This document shows positions 39,882 to 47,103 of a stretch of 64,000 nt of DNA, one piece after another. Both the position numbers and the translations under genes were made by a program. Below the pieces are notes generated by a model. The model worked only from the letters and a program-made list of their open reading frames with translations. It did not search any database and was not told the DNA's origin. Positions within the stretch are counted from its first letter, which is position 1; each line of letters starts with the position of its first letter. Source of the stretch: a virus; the IMG/VR virus record IMGVR_UViG_3300032053_000011, positions 62,001 to 126,000 of that record; one strand, given 5' to 3'.

Positions 39882-40681
39882 CAGACTGCCGCCGCGTGAA
39901 CAACCGGGGCATCCGTGGCCGCGTCGGCATCGGCATCGGCGCCGAGATCCGCGAACCGCTGAATGGTGACCGCGGGGAGCGACAGGGAGGTCTGAACGGC
40001 ATCCTCTTCGAGGTCGAGGAATGTGACCCGGGCGCGGTCGATTGCGCCGCGACGCATGTCCTTGAGAACGAGGGCAGCCTCTTCGCCGCCCTTCTCGATG
40101 CGGCGAACGATCTCGCGGGCATTGGCGCGGGCCGCCGTCACCGCCTCGGTCACGATCTTCTCGCGTTCCGGCGATAGCATCGCCGACAGCTCACGGGCGC
40201 GGGTCGCGGCGGCGCGGATCGATTCCGGGTTGAGCTTCTCGACGCTCGAGCCCAGCTCGTTGATCAGACCAGCCAACTCCGCGTTGATCGTCTTCACGGC
40301 CTGCTCGTCGGTCGCAGCGATCCGGCCACGAAGCATGTGCAGCTCCACGACGGAGCACTTGGCCTGCGCGTTGTGGGCATCGCGCATCTCGAGCGCCTTG
40401 GCGAACGCTGCGTCGAGCTCCGCTTCCTTTTCGGCGGGGCACAGCAGACCGAAACTCGTCGTAATGCATACGCCGCGTATCTGCGCGATCGCGTTGCTGC
40501 GAGCCTTCTGCGCCAGCGCGTGCTCCTTCGGGTCGTTGATCACGCGCGTTGTTTCCCAACGGACGGTCGCTTCCGAGTCGGACTCGAGGTTGACGCGGGT
40601 GTAGTTGACTCCACCGCGGACGGTGCTGCGCAGGGCGATGAGGAGGCCGGGCTTGATCGTGAGGGTCGCTGACGGTGCCAT
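39881..40681 (-). CDS. Unknown helical protein, first gene of the RNB operon
   Basis: A 266-residue protein. The ATG at 40681 has AAAGGAT eight bases upstream. After a short beta N-terminus (ATLTIKPGLLIALRSTVRGG) it is almost wholly helical: EAELDAAFAKALEMRDAHNAQAK, AVKTINAELAGLINELGSSVEKL, RARELSAMLSPEREKIVTEAV and IVRRIEKGGEEAALVLKDM. It may form filaments or rings. No family recognised. It is the promoter-proximal gene of the unit with the RNB nuclease and PEP-utiliser-like protein. Confidence 0.7.
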   Translation of the reverse strand: MAPSATLTIKPGLLIALRSTVRGGVNYTRVNLESDSEATVRWETTRVINDPKEHALAQKARSNAIAQIRGVCITTSFGLLCPAEKEAELDAAFAKALEMRDAHNAQAKCSVVELHMLRGRIAATDEQAVKTINAELAGLINELGSSVEKLNPESIRAAATRARELSAMLSPEREKIVTEAVTAARANAREIVRRIEKGGEEAALVLKDMRRGAIDRARVTFLDLEEDAVQTSLSLPAVTIQRFADLGADADADAATDAPVVHAAAV

Positions 40682-40731
40682 GTGACGGATCCTTTGGTTG
40701 GGCGCCAGCGGTGTTGCTGACGTTGGGTAGG

Positions 40732-40759
40732 TATATATGCACGGGCCGTGCGGTGTCAA
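40732..40759 (-). promoter_or_regulatory. Promoter with palindrome operator in spacer, RNB operon
   Basis: On the minus strand TTGACA, 16 bases, TATATA (or 17 bases and ATATAC), the strongest-looking promoter of the window. GCACGGGCCGTGC (40739-40751) fills the spacer and is identical to the copy at 35841. A leader of about 45 bases with a good Shine-Dalgarno follows. Confidence 0.65.
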
Positions 40760-40815
40760 GCGAGTCGAACGCTTTTCTCGTTCACCCCATGAACACGCAA
40801 GGCGCCTGGGCGGTC

Positions 40816-40844
40816 TTGCGCCGCGCGGGCGGGCGACCTACCAA
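40816..40844 (+). promoter_or_regulatory. Promoter of the YggL-like gene, leaderless type
   Basis: TTGCGC, 17 bases, TACCAA, then six bases to the ATG at 40851. Divergent from the RNB operon promoter about 60 bases away. Confidence 0.45.
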
Positions 40845-40850
40845 CGTCCG

Positions 40851-41183
40851 ATGAATCGCCGCCAGCGTCGAAAGAACGCACTGGGCGAGTTCGTCCAGTT
40901 CGGGTTCTCCGTCGACGGCTCGTTCGTTTCCGATGGGCTACGTGACACAGAGCCGTTCTGCGATGCGCTGATCGCTTTCGTGGAGAGCCGCGGACTCAGC
41001 TACGGTGGCAGCATCGACGCCTTCGGGATGGAGGGGTTCGTCGAGCGCTGGCGTCGGAACGAGCGTGGTCGTTGGAGCACGGTCACCAGCACCGATGCCG
41101 ATCGCGCTTTGGTCGGGCGCTGGTTGTGTGCTAGACAAGAGATAGCCAGCGTCGCTGTGGGTCCGCTGCGCGTGATCCGGTGA
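40851..41183 (+). CDS. YggL (DUF469)-like ribosome-associated protein
   Basis: A 110-residue protein. MNRRQRRKNALGEFVQFGFSV followed by GLRDTEPFCDALIAFVESRGLSYGG and a TDADRALVGRWLCA ending closely follow YggL/DUF469 proteins in length and layout: basic start, GEFxxxGF, DAxIxFxExxGLxxGG. YggL binds the 50S ribosomal subunit in Gammaproteobacteria. A mobile-element copy could tune host translation. The start is set by the family N-terminus and the -10 six bases upstream. Confidence 0.7.
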   Translation: MNRRQRRKNALGEFVQFGFSVDGSFVSDGLRDTEPFCDALIAFVESRGLSYGGSIDAFGMEGFVERWRRNERGRWSTVTSTDADRALVGRWLCARQEIASVAVGPLRVIR

Positions 41184-41207
41184 ACCACTGAGCTCGAGGT
41201 TCGGTCC

Positions 41208-42002
41208 ATGAAGATCAAAGAGAAGGTCCGCAAGCGCATCGTCCGCACCGTGGTGAAGGACATCCTCTGCAACCTATGCGGGGAGAGCTGCATGAAAACG
41301 CAGCATGAAGGGACGCCGCAGGCGCGTCAGTATCTGACGGGAGGATCCACAGTGGTGGACGGCGGCTACGAGAGTGCCTTCCCGCCGGACTATCACCGGT
41401 GGCGATTCGATCTGTGCGAGTCCTGCCTCGGTTTCCTCGTCTCGCGTTTCAAGATCCAGCCGACAGATTGCGACATGACTAACGCGGTGTTCCGCGGCGG
41501 GAAACCGGAAGCCATCGAAGACTATCACCCGACACGCGACATGCTCGCGAACGGGACGATCCACGACGCCGAGACGACGATCGGGGACCGCACTTTCGGC
41601 GCTACGCCAGACTGGATCAGAATCGCATACGCCAGGGCCATGGCGAAGGGCGCGCTGATCACCGGCGATAGCGTGGCGCAGCGCGCGGCCGATGCCGCCA
41701 ACGCGGTGAGCGACGAACTCGAGCGGCAGCGTGGAGCGCATCGTGGTGAGTGCTGGGCGACACACGAGGCGTTGAGCGCCATCGGCTGCCCAGGATCTGG
41801 CTCGGTGCTGGAGCGCGTTCAATTGCTTCGCGCCGAGACGGTCGATGAGAGGCTGGTCGGCCAACTCCGCCAGCTCCACGACGTTCTCGAGAAGATCTTC
41901 GAGACCGAGATGAAGCTTCTCTCGCCGACGTCTATCGATCGACATGCGGTCGCGGTGGCGCTCGACGATGCCAGGGCATACCTCGAGGAGCGCGCGAAGT
42001 AA
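41208..42002 (+). CDS. Protein with N-terminal zinc-binding motif
   Basis: A 264-residue protein. CNLCGESCMKT at residue 21 and LCESCLGF near 69 give a CxxC...CxxC zinc site. The middle is mixed; the last 100 residues are helical (DAANAVSDELERQRGAHRGEC, RQLHDVLEKIFETEMKLL, HAVAVALDDARAYLEERAK). It may be an adaptor or nucleic-acid binder. It is transcribed with the YggL-like gene. No family recognised. Confidence 0.65.
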   Translation: MKIKEKVRKRIVRTVVKDILCNLCGESCMKTQHEGTPQARQYLTGGSTVVDGGYESAFPPDYHRWRFDLCESCLGFLVSRFKIQPTDCDMTNAVFRGGKPEAIEDYHPTRDMLANGTIHDAETTIGDRTFGATPDWIRIAYARAMAKGALITGDSVAQRAADAANAVSDELERQRGAHRGECWATHEALSAIGCPGSGSVLERVQLLRAETVDERLVGQLRQLHDVLEKIFETEMKLLSPTSIDRHAVAVALDDARAYLEERAK

Positions 42003-42042
42003 CGGCCGCGCGACTTTCGCGCGGAGACAAGGGAAAGACGAC

Positions 42043-42255
42043 ATGGCGATCGAAGGATTGGAACGGATGTTCGGCGAGCTTCTCGGCGTGATTGGATCGG
42101 CCGACGAGACGGCCGTCTACGTGCGTGCGATCCGACGCGCATCCATCGAGGGAGCGAAGGCATTCGCAGCGTCTCTCGAGAGCTACGACGCGGCGGAAGT
42201 GAAGAGCCTCGAGAAACCAGCGCAGGTCGCGTTGCCACCGGGCGCCGAGCGTTGA
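42043..42255 (+). CDS. Small helical unknown protein
   Basis: A 70-residue helical protein (MAIEGLERMFGELLGVIGSADETAVYVRAIRRASIEGAKAFAASLESYD). AAGGGAAAG lies about 6-12 bases upstream of the ATG. No family recognised; its stop overlaps the next gene's TTG start. Confidence 0.6.
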   Translation: MAIEGLERMFGELLGVIGSADETAVYVRAIRRASIEGAKAFAASLESYDAAEVKSLEKPAQVALPPGAER

Positions 42256-42479
42256 TCTGTGCGCATGCTGCGCAGAGTGCGTTCGTGATCGAGCTCCGCC
42301 AGTGCGAGGCGATGGACTGGGTCCCGACCGAGGACGACGCGGAGTACCTGCGCTGCCCGAGGGATGGCGCGGTGATTGAAGAGCGGGATGAGTTCGGCCA
42401 TGTCCGGCATCGATCCGTGTGTGTGGATCACGGTCTCGATCTGTGCAGTGCGATTCTCGCGGATGTGTCCGATGGGTAG
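42252..42479 (+). CDS. Small Cys/His-containing protein
   Basis: A 75-residue protein read from a TTG at 42252 (TTGA overlap, as for dnaB); a GTG at 42285 is also possible. It has CPRDGAVIEERDEFGHVRHRSVCVDHGLDLC, a CPxxG...CxxH pattern likely to bind zinc. No family recognised. Confidence 0.5.
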   Translation: MICAHAAQSAFVIELRQCEAMDWVPTEDDAEYLRCPRDGAVIEERDEFGHVRHRSVCVDHGLDLCSAILADVSDG

Positions 42480-42512
42480 ATACGAAGTCAGTGGTGTTGG
42501 GCTGGAAGACGA

Positions 42513-42815
42513 ATGAGCGCTGCGCATGAGCATGCTGCATGGCTGACGCTCGTGCAGGTCATCGTGTGCGATGCGATCGAGGATGTCGTCGTCATTCACT
42601 CCTCGGCGCGGACCACGAGTGATGCGGTGAGACTGTGGATTGGGCGCGTCGATACACACCACACGGCATGGTTCGACGTGTCGGTGAACGGCGAGATCAC
42701 GGCGACGACGCGCGGCAACGGTGCCCGCCGTATGCTGGATGACGTCAGCATCGACGACATTGGCATCGAGTCGGCTCGACTGCTCGCATGGGTCCAGCGT
42801 GGAACTGCCGTCTGA
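42513..42815 (+). CDS. Unknown beta-rich protein
   Basis: A 100-residue protein (MSAAHEHAAWLTLVQVIVCDAIEDVVVIHSSARTTSDAVRLWIGRVDTHHTAW). It alternates strands and may form a compact beta domain. A 33-base gap precedes it. It meets the next, leftward gene tail-to-tail. No family recognised. Confidence 0.6.
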   Translation: MSAAHEHAAWLTLVQVIVCDAIEDVVVIHSSARTTSDAVRLWIGRVDTHHTAWFDVSVNGEITATTRGNGARRMLDDVSIDDIGIESARLLAWVQRGTAV

Positions 42816-42826
42816 CGTTCAGCCGG

Positions 42827-43480
42827 TCATCGCCGAGACTGCGCAGCGACAACGCCGGGCAGAAGTTCGTTCAGACGCAACCACTCACGCTGGAGCGGCG
42901 TCGGATACCAATACTGCTCACGTTCCTCGCCGAAGCGTGGATCGTAACGAGTGCCCTCGGGCGAGTCGCGGAACCGCTCCTCGGCCTCGCTCCAAGAGAC
43001 GTAGCGTCGGATCTGGTCCTCGTTGAGGACGTGATCGCCCTCGGCTGACAACTCAGCGAAGAATCCGTACTCAGCATCCCGAGCATCCCGAAGCTTCCAT
43101 GGATCGTCGACGTCAGGGCGAACGATCTCGAGCAGTCGTGGCGGTTCGGTCGCGATCGTATCGGCGAGGAGTCGTCGCCATGTTCGCTCGATCGAAGATC
43201 CGAATGCATACCCAGGCGTCTCGAAGTCGAGCGCACGGCGGCCGGTCTTCGTGAGGATGGCAATGGCCTCGCCGCGGGCGATGATGTCGGCGGCCATCTC
43301 CATCGCCTCGGGTGCGATTCCGATCGCGACGACGGACTGAACGAGGCGATACACGCCTGGATCCGCGATTTCGTACGGCCGTGGCGGCGTCTTGTCGAAG
43401 TCGATCGCGTACGGAGCATTGAACGTCGGCCGCAGGCTCTCCATGGTGACGGCAACCCAGAGTGGATACGGCGCGGTCAT
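42827..43480 (-). CDS. Unknown protein
   Basis: A 217-residue protein (MTAPYPLWVAVTMESLRPTFNAPYAIDFD...). Mixed alpha/beta with SVVAIGIAPEAMEMAADIIARGE and a C-terminal Arg/Tyr/Glu-rich region (FGEEREQYWYPTPLQREWLRLNELLPG). The start overlaps the stop of the membrane gene upstream (ATGA). No family recognised. Confidence 0.65.
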   Translation of the reverse strand: MTAPYPLWVAVTMESLRPTFNAPYAIDFDKTPPRPYEIADPGVYRLVQSVVAIGIAPEAMEMAADIIARGEAIAILTKTGRRALDFETPGYAFGSSIERTWRRLLADTIATEPPRLLEIVRPDVDDPWKLRDARDAEYGFFAELSAEGDHVLNEDQIRRYVSWSEAEERFRDSPEGTRYDPRFGEEREQYWYPTPLQREWLRLNELLPGVVAAQSRR

Positions 43481-43842
43481 CGTTGTGTCCGACGGTACTG
43501 CGCCGCGCGTTGCGCCGCGAGCGCGACGCCCGGCAGAGCCACGTTCAGCGAGAGCCACTTGTCCTGAACCGTGATCGGCGGTGACATCGGGATATACGTG
43601 GTGGCGAGCCAGAGAAGGATGCCGACCACTACGAGGACCTGGATGATCTGACCGAAGATGCCGAGGGCCACGAAGATTCCGAAGACCTGAAGGATCCAGA
43701 ACACGAGCGCGATCACCACGACAGTGACGAGGAGCTGTTTGATCGGTGGGGCCATCGGGACGTATGTGGTCACGAGTCCCAGCAGAAGGCCTGCCAGGAC
43801 GAGAACAACGATGATCGTGCCGATGGCGCCGAGGTGGATCAT
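43477..43842 (-). CDS. Membrane protein with duplicated Thivi_2564-like unit
   Basis: A 121-residue, very hydrophobic protein. Two copies of a unit are seen: TIIVVLVLAGLLLGLVTTYVPMAPPI and VLVVVGILLWLATTYIPMSPPI, each a membrane helix ending in (V/I)PM-x-PPI. This helix-plus-PM motif is that of the small Thivi_2564 family, here doubled in one chain. Topology may be four helices including VVVIALVFWILQVFG. Role unknown; a holin-like or envelope function is possible. Confidence 0.6.
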   Translation of the reverse strand: MIHLGAIGTIIVVLVLAGLLLGLVTTYVPMAPPIKQLLVTVVVIALVFWILQVFGIFVALGIFGQIIQVLVVVGILLWLATTYIPMSPPITVQDKWLSLNVALPGVALAAQRAAQYRRTQR

Positions 43843-43962
43843 CGTCCCAGACTGCTCGCTTCCACGCCAGAATGGTAGCGGTGACGGAACCGCCCCGGGC
43901 GCGTATCATGCGCGCGCCGCCGTTGACGCAGACCATACGACCGTGTTCAGCATGGTGTCGCG

Positions 43963-44700
43963 ATGCCCAACCCAATCGTGCACTGGCGCGACATCCTCAC
44001 GCTCGATTGGCCGCAGAACCCCAAGCCCTGGATCCTCCTGCCCGAGGGAGAGCGGTTGCCATCGGTCGTGATGTCGGTGGTCTGGGGCACCGTCTCGGAG
44101 GCACACGGACGCGCGCTCGAGTGCGGGATGCTGGTCAGCAGCGCCCGCGCGGCGGCACTCTCCGAACAACTTCAGCTCCTGGCGATCGACCTCTGCGAGA
44201 ACTGCATGGCGCATCGGTATTGCGTGCGGCTACTCCAGCGCGGCGATGAGTTCCGACGCCGGACGCTTCTTGCGGGAATGACCCGACCCGGCACCAGCGC
44301 CACCTGGGTGGGCGACCACGATCGCTTCATGCGCTTCGCGACAGCCCCGGCCGATCCGCCGCCTCCTCCATGGCGCACCGGCTTCGCGGACCCATATGGG
44401 TCGATGTGGGATAGCGGGAGATACGCCGACCGAGTCCGGGAAGCCATGGAGGACATGCATCGGCAGCGGCCACCCGGCCGAGCGATCTCGATACCGGCCG
44501 ACGAGCGCGAGGTGCGCAAGGCCGCCAAGACCCTCGGAGTTACCCTCCCCACGACGGTGGATGCAGTTCAAAAGGCCTGGAAGCGAAAGGCGAGACAGCA
44601 TCACCCGGATTCGCATCCCGACGGCAAGGATGGGTCGACAGAGAAAATGGTAGCTGTAAACGTCGCGCGCGACCTATTATTGCGTCACCTCCGCACTTGA
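43963..44700 (+). CDS. J-domain protein, C-terminal HPD
   Basis: A 245-residue protein. The first 170 residues are unrecognised and contain CENCMAHRYC, a likely metal site, and PADPPPPPWRTG. The last 60 residues (VRKAAKTLGVTLPTTVDAVQKAWKRKARQHHPDSHPDG) are a J-domain with the HPD tripeptide, the motif that stimulates Hsp70 ATPase. No DnaK is encoded nearby, so the host Hsp70 would be the partner. A second J-domain gene follows after 12 bases. Confidence 0.75.
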   Translation: MPNPIVHWRDILTLDWPQNPKPWILLPEGERLPSVVMSVVWGTVSEAHGRALECGMLVSSARAAALSEQLQLLAIDLCENCMAHRYCVRLLQRGDEFRRRTLLAGMTRPGTSATWVGDHDRFMRFATAPADPPPPPWRTGFADPYGSMWDSGRYADRVREAMEDMHRQRPPGRAISIPADEREVRKAAKTLGVTLPTTVDAVQKAWKRKARQHHPDSHPDGKDGSTEKMVAVNVARDLLLRHLRT

Positions 44701-44712
44701 AAGGCAAACCCA

Positions 44713-45108
44713 ATGGGTCTCCTCGATTACGTCCAGAAGTCCGTCCGCGTGGCCCAGGACGTGGCCGCCGCGGCAAAGCTGATCGCCGGAGCCGCCCCCG
44801 CGATGAAGTCAGCGATGGCGGACGTCGAGCAGGCTGCGAATCTGTTCCGCGGCGAGGCGCGCGTCGATCCGACCGCTGGCGGCGTCACCGATGGGATGAA
44901 CTACCCGCCCGAAGTGCTCCACGCGGCAGGCGTCCTGGGGCTCTCCCTGCCTGCTACGCGAGCCGATGTCGACGCTGCCTACAAGAAAGCAGCGAGGCTC
45001 GCACACCCCGATCGTCTGAACGGCGACACTGCCGCGATGGTGCGCGTAAATCGCGCAAAAGGAACGATGGTTCGCTATCTGGCACCTGTATCGGCTGCGC
45101 CGCGCTGA
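44713..45108 (+). CDS. Second J-domain protein
   Basis: A 131-residue protein. The first 45 residues form an Ala-rich helix (LDYVQKSVRVAQDVAAAAKLIAG). VLGLSLPATRADVDAAYKKAARLAHPDRLNGD is a J-domain with HPD, more compact than its neighbour's. AAAGG lies eight bases upstream of the ATG. The tandem pair probably recruits host DnaK for a step such as initiator remodelling, as with lambda DnaJ-dependent replication; this is inference. Confidence 0.75.
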   Translation: MGLLDYVQKSVRVAQDVAAAAKLIAGAAPAMKSAMADVEQAANLFRGEARVDPTAGGVTDGMNYPPEVLHAAGVLGLSLPATRADVDAAYKKAARLAHPDRLNGDTAAMVRVNRAKGTMVRYLAPVSAAPR

Positions 45109-45175
45109 TACAGGCTGTCGATACATCCACACGTTTTCCACACCTCGTTTCGGCGCCGCGTGTTACCTTTGAGGC

Positions 45176-46162
45176 ATGGGTGCTGACGCCGCCGCCTCCA
45201 GCTCTGCTGCTCCTGCATTCATGCCGCTGTTCCCCGAGGTTCCGGTCGACGCGTGCGCGTTCATCGAACTGTTCGGGATCTCGACGCGCGGCAAAGGCGA
45301 GGAGGACCTGTGGCTGATCGACAAGATCAAGCCCGCCTCCATCGAGCAGGACATCACCGATCAGTATGGAGGTGGCCGCTTTCAGCTCGGCGCCGTCGCC
45401 CCTGATGCCGCCGCGGGCGGCAAGAAGCGTTACGTGATGGAGCGGCAGCTCGCGCTGGTAGGCGAGGAGCGCTGGCGCTCGCTGGTACCGCAACTCCGCG
45501 AAGAATCAGAGAGAAAGGCGCGAGAAGCCAACATGAGCCGAGGATATCAGCCGCCCGCACCGGGAGCCCCCGCCGCAGGGTATCCCCCAGGTTACCCGCA
45601 GCAGGCCGGTGGCTATCCACCGGCGGGCTACGGTCCGCCGGGGTATCCGCCCGGCGGCTATCCACCGGCGGGCTATCCGCCCGCGGGGTATCCACCTGCC
45701 GGATACGGCGGCGGACAGGCCGCGCCGAACCGCCCGGACGAGTTCGAACGGACGCTGAACAATACGAAGGCGCTCACCACCCTGATTCAGGGTTCCGGGT
45801 CGCAGCACACCAGCAACGACCAATCACAGATCCAGTGGCTTCAGGGAGAACTGAACCGCAAGAACGGCGAGATCGAACAGATCCGTGGGACGCACCGTGA
45901 TCAGTTGGCCCAGCGCGATGCCGAGGTCTTCAAGCTGCGCAACGACTTCCTCACCCTCCAGGGCGAGCTGTTCCAGATGCGCGCCGAGCGCGCCGCGGGA
46001 GTTCGTCCCGGCGAAGCGCCGTCGATGGCCGGTCAGGTTGGCGTCGCCGCCGTCCAGGCAATGATCCCCAAGCTCATGGACAACCCCGCCATCGGACGTC
46101 TGATCGGCAGCCTCGCCACCTCGATGGGCGCGCCGCCTGCGGGCACGAGTGGTAGCGGCTGA
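45176..46162 (+). CDS. GYPPAG-repeat protein with coiled coil
   Basis: A 328-residue protein. Residues 1-110 are a mixed domain (MPLFPEVPVDACAFIELFGISTRGKGEEDLW). Residues 118-180 are a Gly/Pro/Tyr-rich region with GYPPAG-type repeats (GYPPAGYPPAGYPPAGY), as in proteins that phase-separate or bind surfaces. Residues 205-265 form a coiled coil (QIQWLQGELNRKNGEIEQIRGTHRDQLAQRDAEVFKLRNDF), with a short hydrophobic C-terminal helix. TACCTT ends six bases before the ATG. A scaffold or assembly role is possible. Confidence 0.65.
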   Translation: MGADAAASSSAAPAFMPLFPEVPVDACAFIELFGISTRGKGEEDLWLIDKIKPASIEQDITDQYGGGRFQLGAVAPDAAAGGKKRYVMERQLALVGEERWRSLVPQLREESERKAREANMSRGYQPPAPGAPAAGYPPGYPQQAGGYPPAGYGPPGYPPGGYPPAGYPPAGYPPAGYGGGQAAPNRPDEFERTLNNTKALTTLIQGSGSQHTSNDQSQIQWLQGELNRKNGEIEQIRGTHRDQLAQRDAEVFKLRNDFLTLQGELFQMRAERAAGVRPGEAPSMAGQVGVAAVQAMIPKLMDNPAIGRLIGSLATSMGAPPAGTSGSG

Positions 46163-46170
46163 GGGCTGAG

Positions 46171-46530
46171 GTGAGTGATCCGCTCGTTCCCGCCACGACT
46201 TGGGGCGAGGTCGTAGGGCGCGTACTGATCAGCACGCGCAATTCGATCTCGATGACCCAGGCCGAGATGGCACGTAGAGTCGGCCTCAGCAAGGGCGCAT
46301 GGTCGCGGATCGAACATGGCTCGAGAGCCTTCAGGATCGACCAACTCGAGAACGCAGCGCGCGCCATGGGCACCACGTCCGATGATATCCTGCGCCTCGC
46401 TCGGCTCGTTGCCGAACATCTCAGAGCGCGGGGCATTCGCGTAGAGACGGCACGCGAACTCACCGTTGGTCGCGTGGGGATCGACGGCAGTGCCCTCGCG
46501 ACGCTGGCCGATCAAGTCATGAACTCGTAG
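46171..46530 (+). CDS. XRE-family HTH regulator
   Basis: A 119-residue protein from a GTG at 46171. SMTQAEMARRVGLSKGAWSRIEHGSRAFRID (about 27-57) is a typical Cro/CI-type helix-turn-helix: the MTQAEMA helix, Gly turn, recognition helix SKGAWSRIE. The rest is helical and may mediate dimerisation. It precedes the tRNA-Met gene. Target unknown. Confidence 0.8.
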   Translation: MSDPLVPATTWGEVVGRVLISTRNSISMTQAEMARRVGLSKGAWSRIEHGSRAFRIDQLENAARAMGTTSDDILRLARLVAEHLRARGIRVETARELTVGRVGIDGSALATLADQVMNS

Positions 46531-46536
46531 CAGTGG

Positions 46537-46565
46537 TTGACGCCGATGCGCTAGGACGGCATTGT
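46537..46565 (+). promoter_or_regulatory. Promoter of tRNA-Met
   Basis: TTGACG, 17 bases, CATTGT, five bases before the tRNA 5' end. The spacer contains GCGCTAGG, a partial match to the GCTAG operator seen at other promoters. Confidence 0.45.
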
Positions 46566-46570
46566 ACTCG

Positions 46571-46645
46571 TACGAGCGGGGGGTGGAGTCATCCTGCCGG
46601 TCTCATAAGCCGGACAACTGGGCGCGACTCCCAGGCTCGGAACCA
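46571..46645 (+). tRNA. tRNA-Met(CAU)
   Basis: A 75-base cloverleaf. Acceptor TACGAGC/GCTCGGA (A2-G71 mismatch); D-stem GGGG/TCCT with two wobble pairs and a short 8-base loop; anticodon stem CCGGT/GCCGG around CTCATAA with CAT at 46604-46606; four-base variable loop; T-stem CTGGG/CCCAG around CGCGACT; discriminator A and encoded CCA. Position 1-72 is a T-A pair, so it is probably an elongator. The T-loop has G at the position normally T55, as does the tRNA-Arg-like gene at 28.7 kb. A strong terminator follows. Confidence 0.8.
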
Positions 46646-46651
46646 CACACC

Positions 46652-46690
46652 CAGAACGCCTCGGCATCCAATCGATGCCGAGGCGTTCTG
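46652..46690. terminator. Long perfect hairpin between tRNA-Met and the leftward gene
   Basis: A 17-bp perfect stem (46652-46668 and 46674-46690) with a 5-base loop, CAATC. It lies seven bases after the tRNA CCA and two bases after the stop of the leftward gene, so it can stop transcription from both sides. No long U-tract is present on either side. Confidence 0.75.
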
Positions 46691-46692
46691 CT

Positions 46693-46995
46693 TCAGCGCC
46701 GATAGCCGGGGCCGGGATGCTCTGCCGGATTCCACGGAAGAGCGACGCGAGCGGGAGCAGCCGGGTCCAATGCTGGGCCGCTCTTGGCCGACATCGAATA
46801 CTGGACCGTGTAACCCTCCCGCACGAGCTCGCGCGGAGTGATCTGGATCCCGTGCTTCGCGAACTCCGCAATCAACTGATGTGCGAACACCAGCGCATTA
46901 CGAAGGTCGGGTTCGCCGATTGGCTCATCTCGATTGGCGCGTCCAATGGCCTCGCAAACCGCGTCGGCGAGTGGCTGAAGGTGTTGAGGGATCAT
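46693..46995 (-). CDS. Small unknown protein, leaderless start
   Basis: A 100-residue protein (MIPQHLQPLADAVCEAIGRANRDEPIGEPDLRNALVFAHQLIAEF). The first 60 residues are helical; the C-terminal part is Pro/Ala-rich. Its promoter TTTCCA-N17-TACCGT lies seven bases upstream of the ATG, so leaderless initiation is likely. No family recognised. Confidence 0.65.
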   Translation of the reverse strand: MIPQHLQPLADAVCEAIGRANRDEPIGEPDLRNALVFAHQLIAEFAKHGIQITPRELVREGYTVQYSMSAKSGPALDPAAPARVALPWNPAEHPGPGYRR

Positions 46996-47002
46996 GCCGA
47001 CA

Positions 47003-47031
47003 ACGGTACCAGGACCATGTCTGCGTGGAAA
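47003..47031 (-). promoter_or_regulatory. Promoter, leaderless type
   Basis: On the minus strand TTTCCA, 17 bases, TACCGT, then seven bases to the ATG at 46995. Its -35 lies about 35 bases from the divergent promoter at 47065. Confidence 0.5.
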
Positions 47032-47064
47032 CATGATCTGGACCGACTGCTGCCTGCGTTGCGC

Positions 47065-47093
47065 TTGACGCGCGCTAGCACCAAGGCTACGGT
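47065..47093 (+). promoter_or_regulatory. Promoter with GCTAGCAC spacer element
   Basis: TTGACG, 17 bases, TACGGT, ten bases before the ATG at 47104. The spacer contains CGCGCTAGCAC, the element also present at 16.17 and 54.84 kb. Confidence 0.55.
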
Positions 47094-47103
47094 CCATTCT
47101 AAT

